This document shows positions 19,424-27,139 of a DNA stretch of 64,000 nucleotides, piece after piece. Source of the stretch: Winogradskyella psychrotolerans RS-3 (GTDB lineage Bacteria > Bacteroidota > Bacteroidia > Flavobacteriales > Flavobacteriaceae); assembly GCF_000427335.1 (NCBI RefSeq), contig NZ_ATMR01000034.1, positions 1-64,000 of the forward strand, given 5' to 3'. Position numbers and translations under genes: made by a program. The notes beneath the pieces were generated by a model, which was not told the origin of the DNA, did no database searches, and saw only the letters and a program-made list of their open reading frames with translations. The stretch's first letter is position 1, and the number at the start of each line of letters is the position of its first letter.

Positions 19424-19900
19424 GTCGTTTTTACTCAGTTTTCTAATCAGTTTGTCAAATTCAATTTCTTTTAATTCCAGCTTTTCTTTTCCGTGTTTTT
19501 TGTAATTCAGCGTAATTTTTATTTTTTCTCCACTTTCTATAATTATTTTATCATTGTCTAAAATCTCTATACTAGAAATTAAGTATTTTGGAATTGAAAG
19601 TTTATTTAATGAGTCCAAGTCTTTATTGTTGTAAAACACAAAGGTCGTTTGTCTATCTCGATAGTAATCAAATCCACTAATTATTATATCGTTTTGAGTG
19701 TGTAAAATTTTTAAATCCACATCTAACAATTTATGAAGTTTCGAAAATTTCACTTCTCCATTTACTTTAAATTTTTTGGGAAATTCAGATTCCAATTCAG
19801 TTAATAATTCCTTTGCTCGATTGTTATTGACTCTGTTGTTTTGGTAGATTACTATCATTATAACAACAAATATTATAAAGTAAATTATTCCATAATCCAT
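19406..19900 (-). CDS. Membrane-anchored hypothetical protein
   Basis: 164 aa. One N-terminal membrane segment (IIYFIIFVVIMIVIY, residues ~5-20), then a soluble alpha/beta domain with no recognised motif (INDIIISGFDYYRDRQTTF region, KIKITLNYKKHGKEKLEL). Orientation N-out or N-in cannot be told. It lies between repeats B and A, and its C-terminus (DVQHHV) is written by the conserved repeat end, as if the coding region had been joined to the repeat. Not recognised. Confidence 0.55.
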   Translation of the reverse strand: MDYGIIYFIIFVVIMIVIYQNNRVNNNRAKELLTELESEFPKKFKVNGEVKFSKLHKLLDVDLKILHTQNDIIISGFDYYRDRQTTFVFYNNKDLDSLNKLSIPKYLISSIEILDNDKIIIESGEKIKITLNYKKHGKEKLELKEIEFDKLIRKLSKNDVQHHV

Positions 19901-19937
19901 TAATTATTATTGTTTTCGAGTTCAGTTTGGAAATTAC

Positions 19938-20064
19938 TTACAACGTGATTGTGTATGATTAGTTGCGTGGTTAAGCAACTAATTTAGTAAACAAAAACGG
20001 ACGCGAGAAAATTCCGAAGGAATTTTCCAAATAAATACTTACCAAAGCAATTAAATATACACGG
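19938..20064. repeat. Cassette-associated repeat copy B, left part
   Basis: Begins TTACAACGTGATTGTGTATG; contains TTAGTTGCGTGGTTAAGCAA and the internal hairpin GAAAATTCC-GAA-GGAATTTTC, in which one base pair is swapped relative to copies A and C (T:A to A:T), i.e. covariation. It stops abruptly after ATACACGG, where the IS110 element begins; the missing end is at 21332-21340. Confidence 0.8.
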
Positions 20065-20255
20065 CTTAAGTTTACAATTCATTAAATTTAAGCATAAATC
20101 AGAAAAGACAAAAGAGAGGAATAAGGTTAATATACACGCAGAGACTTTAGATCTCGTCAACATTGAAAATCCCCTCTCTTTTCTACACAGATTTCGTACA
20201 GTTCTGTGAGGCTTTTAGACCTCGATTTTAAGTCGTTGAAACTCGCGTAGTATGT
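20065..20255 (+). ncRNA. Putative IS110 bridge RNA
   Basis: Three structural units in the order known for IS110 bridge RNAs. 5' stem-loop: CTTAAGTTTA/TAAATTTAAG (20065-20092). Target-binding loop: outer stem AAAAGAGAGG (20110-20119) with CCTCTCTTTT (20173-20182); its left strand carries AATATACACG (20129-20138), identical to the 10 nt left of the insertion (20054-20063); its right strand carries CAACA (20158-20162), complementary to TGTTG right of it. Donor-binding loop: CTAC/GTAG (20183-20250); left guide GTACAGTTCT resembles the element's right end GCACAGTACT (8 of 10); right guide TTAAG is complementary to the left end CTTAA. Length ~190 nt. Transcription not shown. Confidence 0.75.
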
Positions 20256-20347
20256 CCTTTCAAAAAAACATTTTCTTATGAATAAAGATATTAAATATTT
20301 TGAACTGCGAAGCACATCATGAATTCTTATTAATAAAATAATAAAAG

Positions 20348-21300
20348 ATGAATAAATTGACATCAGCCAAAAGGTTTTTGATGTTACAGATTCTGATGGT
20401 AATTACTATCAGTTTAAAAACAATGAACTTGGCTTTAAAAAGTTCTCAAAACTCTTAGATTTTAATAGCTATTGCGTTATGGAAGCTACAGGTTATTATC
20501 ACTATCAGTTAGCTTATTATTTGCTAGAAACTGGATTCAAAGTATCAGTAGAAAATCCATTATCAGTAAAACGTTATATCCAAATGCGCCTTTCTAAGTT
20601 AAAGACAGATAAGAGTGATTCAAAACTTATTTGTGAATATGCGATGCATGTAGAATTGAAGCTTTGGAAAGGTAACTCAAAAGAGGTACAAGAATGTCTT
20701 CAAATCACCAGAGCCCTTTGGGTATATACAAAACAAAGAACTATGCTAAAGAATAAGTTACATGGAGAATCTGTTTTGGGAGAGCCAAGTAAAATTGTTG
20801 TGAGGTCCTTAAAACAGAGTTTAAACCAGCTTGATAAGACGATGCAAGCTTTAGAAGAGAGGCTATTATTTTTGGTAAAGGATACCCATAAAGATTTATT
20901 TACCCGTATAACAACGATACCAGGAATTGGAAGAAAAACGGCTATCATGTTGATCGTTTTAACCGGAGGTTTTGAACGCTTTTCAAGTGCAAGTGAATTG
21001 TGTAGTTATGCGGGTCTAACTCCAATGATTAGACAAAGTGGAAGTAGTGTAAAGGGGAGACCAAGAATTAGTAAAATGGGCAATCAAAAACTTCGGAATT
21101 TATTATTTATGTGCAGTTTTACAGCTTGCAAATACAACAAAGCATGTAGAGATCTTTATGAGCGAATAGTGGCAAAAGGAAAGAGTAAAAAATTAGCATT
21201 AATCGCAGTGTGTAATAAGCTACTAAAACAAGCTTTTGCTATCGCAAAATCTGGGTTAATATTTGATGCAACATATAAAAGTACGTTAGTGAAAAATTAA
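20348..21300 (+). CDS. IS110-family DEDD transposase (frame broken at start)
   Basis: About 317 aa when one A is added to the A3 run at 20354-20356, giving MNKIDISQKVFDV. Read as given, only a 273-aa piece from 20479 is open. RuvC-like DEDD residues: D in IDIS, E in VMEATGYYHYQ, two D in KTDKSDSKL. C-terminal transposase_20 domain: TIPGIGRKTAIML (helix-hairpin-helix), then AGLTPMIRQSGSSVKGRPR with the catalytic-serine region, ISKMGNQKLRNLL and ERIVAKGKSKKLAL. Recombines DNA guided by the bridge RNA. The usual Gly before the first DEDD aspartate is missing, so a slightly larger deletion is possible. Confidence 0.85.
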
Positions 21301-21331
21301 TGGGATTTTACTTGTTTTTTAGCACAGTACT

Positions 21332-21340
21332 TTGTTGTAC
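21332..21340. repeat. Cassette-associated repeat copy B, right end
   Basis: TTGTTGTAC, the terminal motif of copy B displaced by the IS110 insertion. The following ACCGTTTTTTATT resembles the sequence after copies A and C. Confidence 0.65.
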
Positions 21341-21357
21341 ACCGTTTTTTATTCACG

Positions 21358-22063
21358 TTATTTTTTGTCAAACCCTTTAAATTCCATTCTTTTCATTGTC
21401 GGACAATGATTAACCACAATATCAAATTCAGACACTTTTTCTTTTGGTGTCACGTACCATTCGCCAAAACTATAAGTTAGCAAATAGACATTTTCAAATT
21501 CGGTCGGTTTTATGGTCAGTTCAGTTTTTTCAGTTTCCGTTTTTGTGGAACAGTTCTTAATTCCAATTCGATTTCATTTTCCGTAATTTTCTTTAATTCA
21601 GATATCAAGTCAGCATCAGGTTCCAGTTGGTAGAAGAATAGAACTGAACTTTCATTTATTTCAAAAGCGGTTGTATTTCCATCACAAGGTTCGTAAATCA
21701 CAAATTCATTGTTAAGTTTTTTAAACTTATCCAATGTCTTGGAAATTCTTTGAGGTCAATTTTTATTGGTTTGTGCTTTTTTGCAATTTCTTTTTCGTGA
21801 TATGAAATTGCGTCATTATCCATTCGGTTTGATTTCCAGTTAATCAGTCTTTTAAACGCTTCTGAATTCCGAGTTGTGTCGATAAACAGTTGATGTTTGG
21901 AAAGGTCAAGATTTTTCGGATTGTTCTTTTCCAAAATCGTGTCCAAATCAACTTTCCACGCAGGAATTTCAGTCGGTTTAATTTCCGCCTTTTCTGTTTT
22001 GGTTTTCTGTTTGCAAGAAGCCAAAATTCCATATATTAATGCTATGTAGATTGCTTTTCTCAA
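21358..22063 (-). CDS. Lipoprotein of cassette-like array (frame broken twice)
   Basis: 235 aa when one base is added at 21731-21732 (TGGAT to TGGGAT on the coding strand) and one at 21561-21562; the length then becomes an exact multiple of three. Begins with a TTG codon and MRKAIYIALIYGILASC, a lipoprotein signal with lipobox. The mature part shows NPKNLDLSKHQLFID, FKKLNNEFVIYEPCDGN and LTYSFGEWYVTPKEK; the pattern is that of small, poorly conserved cassette proteins and is not recognised. It sits between repeat C and repeat B. Confidence 0.55.
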
Positions 22064-22068
22064 ATGGT

Positions 22069-22200
22069 GTACAACGGTTTTGTGTATGGTTAGTTGCGTG
22101 GTTAAGCAACTAATTTAGCAAATAAATCACAGATAGAATATTCCGCAGGAATATTCGTAAGCAGGCTAGAACTAGCAATTAATTATACACGGTGTTGTAA
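22069..22200. repeat. Cassette-associated palindromic repeat, copy C
   Basis: 132 bp between the stop of the 204-aa gene and the start of the 235-aa gene. Ends GTACAAC (22069-22075) and GTTGTAA (22194-22200); next inward GTGTATGGTTAGTTGC pairs with GCAATTAATTATACAC. Inside are a TTAGTTGC/GCAACTAA hairpin and a perfect GAATATTCC-GCA-GGAATATTC hairpin. Layout resembles integron attC sites (paired R and L boxes plus bulged stem), but the boxes differ from the attC consensus. Confidence 0.85.
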
Positions 22201-22207
22201 ATAGTTT

Positions 22208-22822
22208 TTATTTCGGTATTGTAATATTTAGGTCAATATCCTCGATTGTTTCTAGTTTGTATTTGACAAATCGTCCGCTGATATTCGTTCCTTTTGCTTC
22301 TAAAACTATAAAATTCATAGGTGTTTTTATTTTATTGAATAATTGTGTCTCAAGAGCAGAGAGTTTAAAAACTGAGAAATAATTTTTGTCAGTTTCTTTA
22401 ATTACGAACTTATATTTCGCAATTTTCTTGTCTCTATCATTAAGAATTTTAAAAGTAATCTCTTTAATTCCCTTTTTTTCTTTTATTTCAGAGAATTCAA
22501 ATTTGTTTCCATTGACATTTTTCGACATATTTTTCGTTTCCATAAAATATAATTTTAAAGAATCCGATTTGTCAATATGAAAATAATGCACTTGATTTTC
22601 TTTTGTATCAAATATTCTAGATACTAGAGAATCGTTTCGGTTATATATCTGCATATGATATGAGTCGTCTTCTGAATTGAATAGGTTAGTCCATTCTTGA
22701 TTCGGAAATAATTGTGTGGAAAAACTATTCTTTACTATTTTATCAAACTTATAGTTTTGACTGTAGCATATACTTACAAATAATAAAAAAAGTACGGTAA
22801 ATTTCGTTTGAAGTGTTTTCAT
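22208..22822 (-). CDS. Secreted hypothetical protein
   Basis: 204 aa with signal peptide cut near SICYSQ (residue ~21). The mature part is beta-rich and lysine-rich (YHMQIYNRNDSLVSRIFD, FKILNDRDKKIAKYKFVI) with no motif I know. First gene of the array in reading direction; the motif TTACAAC (22830-22836), the complement of the repeat end GTTGTAA, lies 8 bp upstream of its ATG, which places an array border there. Confidence 0.6.
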   Translation of the reverse strand: MKTLQTKFTVLFLLFVSICYSQNYKFDKIVKNSFSTQLFPNQEWTNLFNSEDDSYHMQIYNRNDSLVSRIFDTKENQVHYFHIDKSDSLKLYFMETKNMSKNVNGNKFEFSEIKEKKGIKEITFKILNDRDKKIAKYKFVIKETDKNYFSVFKLSALETQLFNKIKTPMNFIVLEAKGTNISGRFVKYKLETIEDIDLNITIPK

Positions 22823-22929
22823 AAATTATTTACAACTCGTTATATAACTATAAATATACGTGTTATCCCTTAATAGATTCAGGATATCAAACGTTTTTAA
22901 TACAACTAATTAAAGTAGCTCAGTTTATT

Positions 22930-23493
22930 CTAGTTAGTCCTCATCCACTTAATACTGCAACCCATACTTGGCTTTTGGTTCGGATCTACAGCTTCTTTAT
23001 TTATCAAAGCATTCATGACTGTTCTGATATCTTTTCCTGTTACGGGTTGGCCATTACCGGGTCTAGAATCATCTAATTGACCTGTGTAAACTAATTTTAA
23101 ATCACCATCAAATAAGAAAAAATCTGGAGTGCAGGCAGCATCATATGCTTTGGCAACCTCTTGAGTTTGATCGTACAAATACGGAAAGATATAATCGTTT
23201 TCTATGGCATTTTTAGTCATTAATTCTGGACGATCTTGTGGGAAATTCTCAGCATCATTGCTAGAAATAGCAATACAATTAATGCCTTTTGAAATGTAAT
23301 CTTTAGCCAGTTGTGATAATTCTGAGCTGACATGTATAACAAAAGGGCAGTGGTTACATATAAACATAACTAAAGTTCCGGTAGTGCCTTTAAGTTCGTT
23401 TAATGATTTTTTTGTATTATCTACGGTGTCTATGAGATTAAAATCTGGTGCTTTTGTGCCTAAAGGCAACATATTAGATTTTGTGTTAGCCAT
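22930..23493 (-). CDS. Thioredoxin-family redoxin (AhpC/TSA-like)
   Basis: 187 aa, no signal peptide, so cytosolic. Redoxin fold with LMLPLGTKAPDF-type start, active-site MFICNHCPFVIHVSSEL (CxxC at ~47-50), then INCIAISSNDAENFPQD, AACTPDFFLFD (cis-Pro loop) and a conserved tail SMGCSIKWM. This is a widespread uncharacterised peroxiredoxin-like family. A lipoprotein relative with CNECPF is encoded at 50424. It marks the right edge of conserved backbone after the island. Confidence 0.75.
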   Translation of the reverse strand: MANTKSNMLPLGTKAPDFNLIDTVDNTKKSLNELKGTTGTLVMFICNHCPFVIHVSSELSQLAKDYISKGINCIAISSNDAENFPQDRPELMTKNAIENDYIFPYLYDQTQEVAKAYDAACTPDFFLFDGDLKLVYTGQLDDSRPGNGQPVTGKDIRTVMNALINKEAVDPNQKPSMGCSIKWMRTN

Positions 23494-23528
23494 TATATTA
23501 TGTTTATTTTATTCGTTAATTTTACTAA

Positions 23529-23864
23529 ATGGAAAAGATAATAACATTTGAAGACTTTACAAAAGTTGATTTGCGTATTGGTACAATAATAACCGTAAAT
23601 GATTTCCCAAATGCGCATAGGCCTGCTTATCAATTAACCATAGATTTCGGTGATTTAGGTGTAAAAAAGACTTCTGCACAAATTACGACCCTGTATCAAA
23701 AAGACGATTTAATTAATCGACAAATTGTGGCAGTGGTTAATTTTCCTAAAAAGCAAATTGCTAATTTTATGAGCGAATGCTTAGTGGTTGGTGCCGTAAA
23801 AGCAGATGACGTGTTGTTATTACATCCTGAAACTAAAGTTAAAAACGGAATGCAAGTGTCTTAG
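23529..23864 (+). CDS. csaA: CsaA-like tRNA-binding-domain protein
   Basis: 111 aa, the usual CsaA length. Single OB-fold tRNA_bind domain: FTKVDLRIGTIITVNDF, KTSAQITTLY, and the C-terminal ECLVVGAVKADDVLLLHPE with GMQV. In Bacillus CsaA acts as an export-related chaperone; the domain also binds tRNA-like structures. Divergent from the redoxin gene with a 35-bp gap. Followed by tandem repeats. Confidence 0.8.
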   Translation: MEKIITFEDFTKVDLRIGTIITVNDFPNAHRPAYQLTIDFGDLGVKKTSAQITTLYQKDDLINRQIVAVVNFPKKQIANFMSECLVVGAVKADDVLLLHPETKVKNGMQVS

Positions 23865-23877
23865 TTTTTTTAGTCTC

Positions 23878-23933
23878 AAAGTTCCAAAGTTTTAGAGTCT
23901 CAAGGGTTCGAAGTTTTAAAGTTTCTAAGCTTC
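23878..23933. repeat. Degenerate 8-bp tandem repeats
   Basis: Seven units of the AAAGTTYC type in exact 8-bp register (AAAGTTCC, AAAGTTTT, AGAGTCTC and so on), just after the csaA stop. Non-coding. Confidence 0.65.
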
Positions 23934-24035
23934 AATATTTGAAAATGATGATACCGATACCAAAACTTACAAAAGGATTGTTGGATTTCTTGCTTTTGAA
24001 ATAGCTCGTGTTATCCATTATAAAAACATTATTTT

Positions 24036-24095
24036 CAACAACCAACAACCAACAACCAACAACCAACAACCAACAACCAACAACCAACAACCAAC
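24036..24095. repeat. 7-bp tandem repeat CAACAAC/CAACCAA
   Basis: About 8.5 near-perfect copies of a CCAACAA heptamer directly at the stop of the M14 peptidase gene. A relative of the same heptamer lies at 32398-32450. Confidence 0.85.
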
Positions 24096-26602
24096 TACAT
24101 CTCCTCTCTAAAGAAAATAGCGTTCATCAATAACTTATTAGTCCCATACCAAAAGGCTCTAAAATTAGTGTTGTCTGTAAAGCCAATGATATTTCCTCTG
24201 CCAATTTTTCCGATTTTAAAAGGAACTGATTTACTAATACTATCTAAATTTTGTTCTGAAATATAACCACTTAGCAATGGGTTTTTACTGTACTGAATAG
24301 GATTGTTGTAGCTGTTTTTGTCTTCATTTATAAATAATGTTGAATTTCTAAATACCGCCAATTTATCATTTTTATAGCCAAAATTGATAGGATGGGAGCG
24401 ATCTAATTCCGTTTCAAAAATTGCACCTCCGATAACTTGTGCACCTCTAAAATCTCTACGCTCTTCATAGCTAATGTTTTTTGCGACGAGTTTACTTTTC
24501 TTAAAATCAATGGTCATTAATTTTTTAGAGTTCAACCATTTCAAAGCATTTTTATAAGCCACTAAAGTCCCACCTTCTTTAATCCAAGATTGTAGTTTTT
24601 TTGTATTGTTTTCGTCTAAACCAGAATTAGAATTTACCATTATAATTGTATTATAACGGCTTAAATCTGCACGACTAATGCTTTTGGTATCTAATTTTGT
24701 AGCTACAATATCATACCGTGTATCAAACAAATGCCATATTTCGCCAGCATCGTAAGAGGTTATTCCGTCACCAACTAAAAGTGCTATTTTTGGTAATTCT
24801 AGATTGCTAAAATTTCGGCTACCTAAATCAATACCTTCATTTAAACCTGTAGAAACAACATCAATTTTAATATGGCTTTCTTGGGCTGCTTCATTTAAAA
24901 AGTTATAGATCTCAGTAGTGGTTAAATCTTGGTTTTTTGCAGGAATCATAATGGTTCCATAATCGTAAGATTTACCATTGGCTTTAAAACGCTTTAAGGC
25001 CACTTTAGCTCTTAAACCTTTCTTTAAAATTGAATTTAAAAGTTTAGGAGAGTAGTATTCGTGCCATTCAAATAAATAAGCGTATTCACTTTTAGAATTA
25101 ACACCTCCGTTTAAGTGTTCTAAATTGGTGACTTCATCTCCTGCATTTGCAGTCGTTGTTTCTGTATAATCTAAATTGAAAGCTAAAGGAAATGTCCAAG
25201 CAGAAATATCATAAAACAAACTATCTTGAAACGTGGTTCGCTTTTCAAACATAGCATTTATCAATCGTGTATTCTTTTGGTTTTTTGGAACCACATAACT
25301 GTAACCTTTCTTATAGTTTTTGCCATCTTCTGAAAAATCAGATTTTAAATCGTGAAATATAATACGATGACGTTTTAATATTTCAGCTAAATGGTACGTT
25401 TTTGCAGCATCTTTCTCATCGCCAAATACAATTGCATTTTCACCTTCTTTAGACGCTTCGGCTCTTGCATTTTTAAAGAAATTATGCTGATATTCTAGAA
25501 TGTCTTTTCGCATACCATTCGCAGCAGCAAGCGTAGAAAAAGCAGCTGTATATTGGTTTTTTATAGTAAAAGGAAAAGTTAATAAACCATTCTCACTTTC
25601 TTGAACATGACCACGAGAACTCGCTTGTTCAAATAAAATCCCTATACCTCCATTAATATCCGGAAAGGTTGAACCTTTTCCGTAATAGAAGTCATCAAAA
25701 CTTTCTTCAGAATAATATAATGAGCCTATCTTATCTAAAGCTTTAGCGTGATATGTTGCAATACCTTTAGTAAGATCTTGGTTTAATTGAGGAGTTAATG
25801 GATGTGTACGTGATGGAATGCCGGGCTGAAAAAAGAAACTAGCATTGGTACCCATTTCATGATGATCGGTTAAGATATTAGGCATCCAGTTATGAAACGT
25901 TTCTATACGTGCTCTAGATTCTGGTAGTTGCACAGGCAACCAATCTCTGTTCATATCAAACCAATAGTGATTGGTACGGGAGCCAGGCCAAACCTCGCTG
26001 TATTCTCTATCGTTTGGATCAGGATTTAGATTAATGTTTTTATTGGTATTTGCCCAATACGCAAAGCGTTGTAAACCATCTGGATTTAAAGATGGATCGA
26101 ATAAAATTATTGTATTTTTTAATAAGTCATCAATTTCGGCACCTTCTGCAGCAGCTAAATAATACGCTACTAATAGTGCTGCATTTGAGCCACTTGGTTC
26201 GTTACCATGAATTGAAAACCCTTGGTAAACTACAATCGGTCGATTTTTTGCATTTGCCGAATTAGACTCTGTTGCTTCAATATGTTCGGATTGGATAGCG
26301 TCTAAGTTTTTATGATTTTCTGAGGCCGTAATTGTCAGTAGAAGTAGTGGTCTGCCTTCGAACGTTTTTCCTCTATCTTCAATTGTAATTCTATCAGATG
26401 CATTTGCTAAGGCTTTCATGTACTCAGCAAGCTTATCGTGAGTGATATGCCATTCACCAACATTATGATCTATAACACTTTGTGGTGTTGGTATAGCTGG
26501 GTTTAACTCCGCATTCTGTGGTAAATAATAAGATAGTTCTGTTTGCGATTGCGAAAAAAGGGTAGTGGTCGCTAGAATTAGGATTAGAAGGATGCGTTGC
26601 AT
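24095..26602 (-). CDS. Secreted M14 family zinc carboxypeptidase
   Basis: 835 aa with signal peptide (ILLILILATTTLFSQ). Peptidase M14 domain ~40-330: zinc ligands His and Glu in SIHGNEPSGSN, Asp/Arg region DMNRDWLPVQ, third zinc His in TDHHEMGTNASFFF. The long C-terminal half contains a class-I-amidotransferase-like segment (LLVGDGITSYDAGEIWHLFD, IIMVNSNSGLDENNTKKL) typical for this large flavobacterial subfamily. Digests peptides outside the cytosol. Convergent with csaA. Confidence 0.85.
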   Translation of the reverse strand: MQRILLILILATTTLFSQSQTELSYYLPQNAELNPAIPTPQSVIDHNVGEWHITHDKLAEYMKALANASDRITIEDRGKTFEGRPLLLLTITASENHKNLDAIQSEHIEATESNSANAKNRPIVVYQGFSIHGNEPSGSNAALLVAYYLAAAEGAEIDDLLKNTIILFDPSLNPDGLQRFAYWANTNKNINLNPDPNDREYSEVWPGSRTNHYWFDMNRDWLPVQLPESRARIETFHNWMPNILTDHHEMGTNASFFFQPGIPSRTHPLTPQLNQDLTKGIATYHAKALDKIGSLYYSEESFDDFYYGKGSTFPDINGGIGILFEQASSRGHVQESENGLLTFPFTIKNQYTAAFSTLAAANGMRKDILEYQHNFFKNARAEASKEGENAIVFGDEKDAAKTYHLAEILKRHRIIFHDLKSDFSEDGKNYKKGYSYVVPKNQKNTRLINAMFEKRTTFQDSLFYDISAWTFPLAFNLDYTETTTANAGDEVTNLEHLNGGVNSKSEYAYLFEWHEYYSPKLLNSILKKGLRAKVALKRFKANGKSYDYGTIMIPAKNQDLTTTEIYNFLNEAAQESHIKIDVVSTGLNEGIDLGSRNFSNLELPKIALLVGDGITSYDAGEIWHLFDTRYDIVATKLDTKSISRADLSRYNTIIMVNSNSGLDENNTKKLQSWIKEGGTLVAYKNALKWLNSKKLMTIDFKKSKLVAKNISYEERRDFRGAQVIGGAIFETELDRSHPINFGYKNDKLAVFRNSTLFINEDKNSYNNPIQYSKNPLLSGYISEQNLDSISKSVPFKIGKIGRGNIIGFTDNTNFRAFWYGTNKLLMNAIFFREEM

Positions 26603-26631
26603 AGTATGGAAGGTTGGTTAGAGTCTAAAAA

Positions 26632-26663
26632 TAAAAAAACCCTGACATAATTGTCAAGGTTTG
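26632..26663 (-). terminator. Terminator of the DUF3276 gene
   Basis: On the complement, AACCTTGACA pairs with TGTCAGGGTT (one mismatch), followed by a run of T (26632-26639 as A on the + strand). Confidence 0.75.
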
Positions 26664-26686
26664 GTGTTATTTAACAGAAGCTGTTT

Positions 26687-27076
26687 TTAAATATCGTCGA
26701 AACTGATATCTGTAAAACTGTCTATGCTTTTTGTGTCTTCAGGTGTTTTTGCTTCTTGAGTTACAAAATCATCTTCGCGTTTAAAGTCTTTTTGGTGACG
26801 TTCGCTAATGACTTCTTGACCTTTTTCGTTAATGATATAATCGGTCATTTCAGATAAGATTTCTTTAAACTCAGTAAAATCTTCTTTATAAAGGTAGATT
26901 TTATGCTTTTTATAATGAAAAGAACCATCGTCATTCGTGAATTTTTTACTCTCAGTAACGGTCAAATAATAATCACCAGCTTTTGTAGCTCTAACATCAA
27001 AGAAATAGGTTCTTCTTCCCGCACGTAATACTTTAGAATATATTTCTTCCTTATCCATCATTTCATAATCACTCAT
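26687..27076 (-). CDS. DUF3276 / PUR-alpha-like nucleic-acid-binding protein
   Basis: 129 aa, cytosolic. SKVLRAGRRTYFFDVRATK and DYYLTVTESKKF followed by FHYKKHKIYLYKEDF match the PUR-domain fold of Bacteroidota DUF3276 proteins, which bind single-stranded nucleic acid. The last ~40 residues are acidic and disordered. Highly conserved single-copy gene of the phylum; its biological role is not settled. Followed by a strong terminator. Confidence 0.8.
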   Translation of the reverse strand: MSDYEMMDKEEIYSKVLRAGRRTYFFDVRATKAGDYYLTVTESKKFTNDDGSFHYKKHKIYLYKEDFTEFKEILSEMTDYIINEKGQEVISERHQKDFKREDDFVTQEAKTPEDTKSIDSFTDISFDDI

Positions 27077-27139
27077 AACTCAATCTATTTTTTATTTCAA
27101 TCCAAAAATCTAAAAAAAACTTACCTAAACAACAAATAA

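Larger units (their letters stand above)
20065..21331 (+). mobile_element. IS110-family insertion sequence inside repeat B
   Basis: About 1.27 kb without terminal inverted repeats, bounded by CT dinucleotides at 20065-20066 and 21330-21331 that fit the usual IS110 core. Removing it rejoins ACACGG with TTGTTGTAC and completes repeat B. Layout: ~280-bp left non-coding end with a structured RNA, then the DEDD transposase, then a ~30-bp right end. No target duplication beyond the core, as expected for this family. Confidence 0.85.

Noticed and set aside
19314..19505. 63-aa open frame on the + strand
   Set aside because: It lies across repeat A and the end of the minus-strand gene 19406-19900; no signal, motif or ribosome-binding context. 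A chance frame in repeat DNA.
21300..21332. Bridge RNA in the right end of the IS (IS1111-type layout)
   Set aside because: The right non-coding end is only ~30 bp; the structured RNA with matching guides is in the left end, as in the IS110 group proper.
19286..22200. Calling the island a bona fide integron
   Set aside because: No integron integrase or attI is in the window and the terminal boxes match the attC consensus only in part; reported as attC-like repeats instead.
24036..24095. CRISPR-like repeats
   Set aside because: Units are 7 bp without spacers and no cas genes are nearby; simple tandem repeat.
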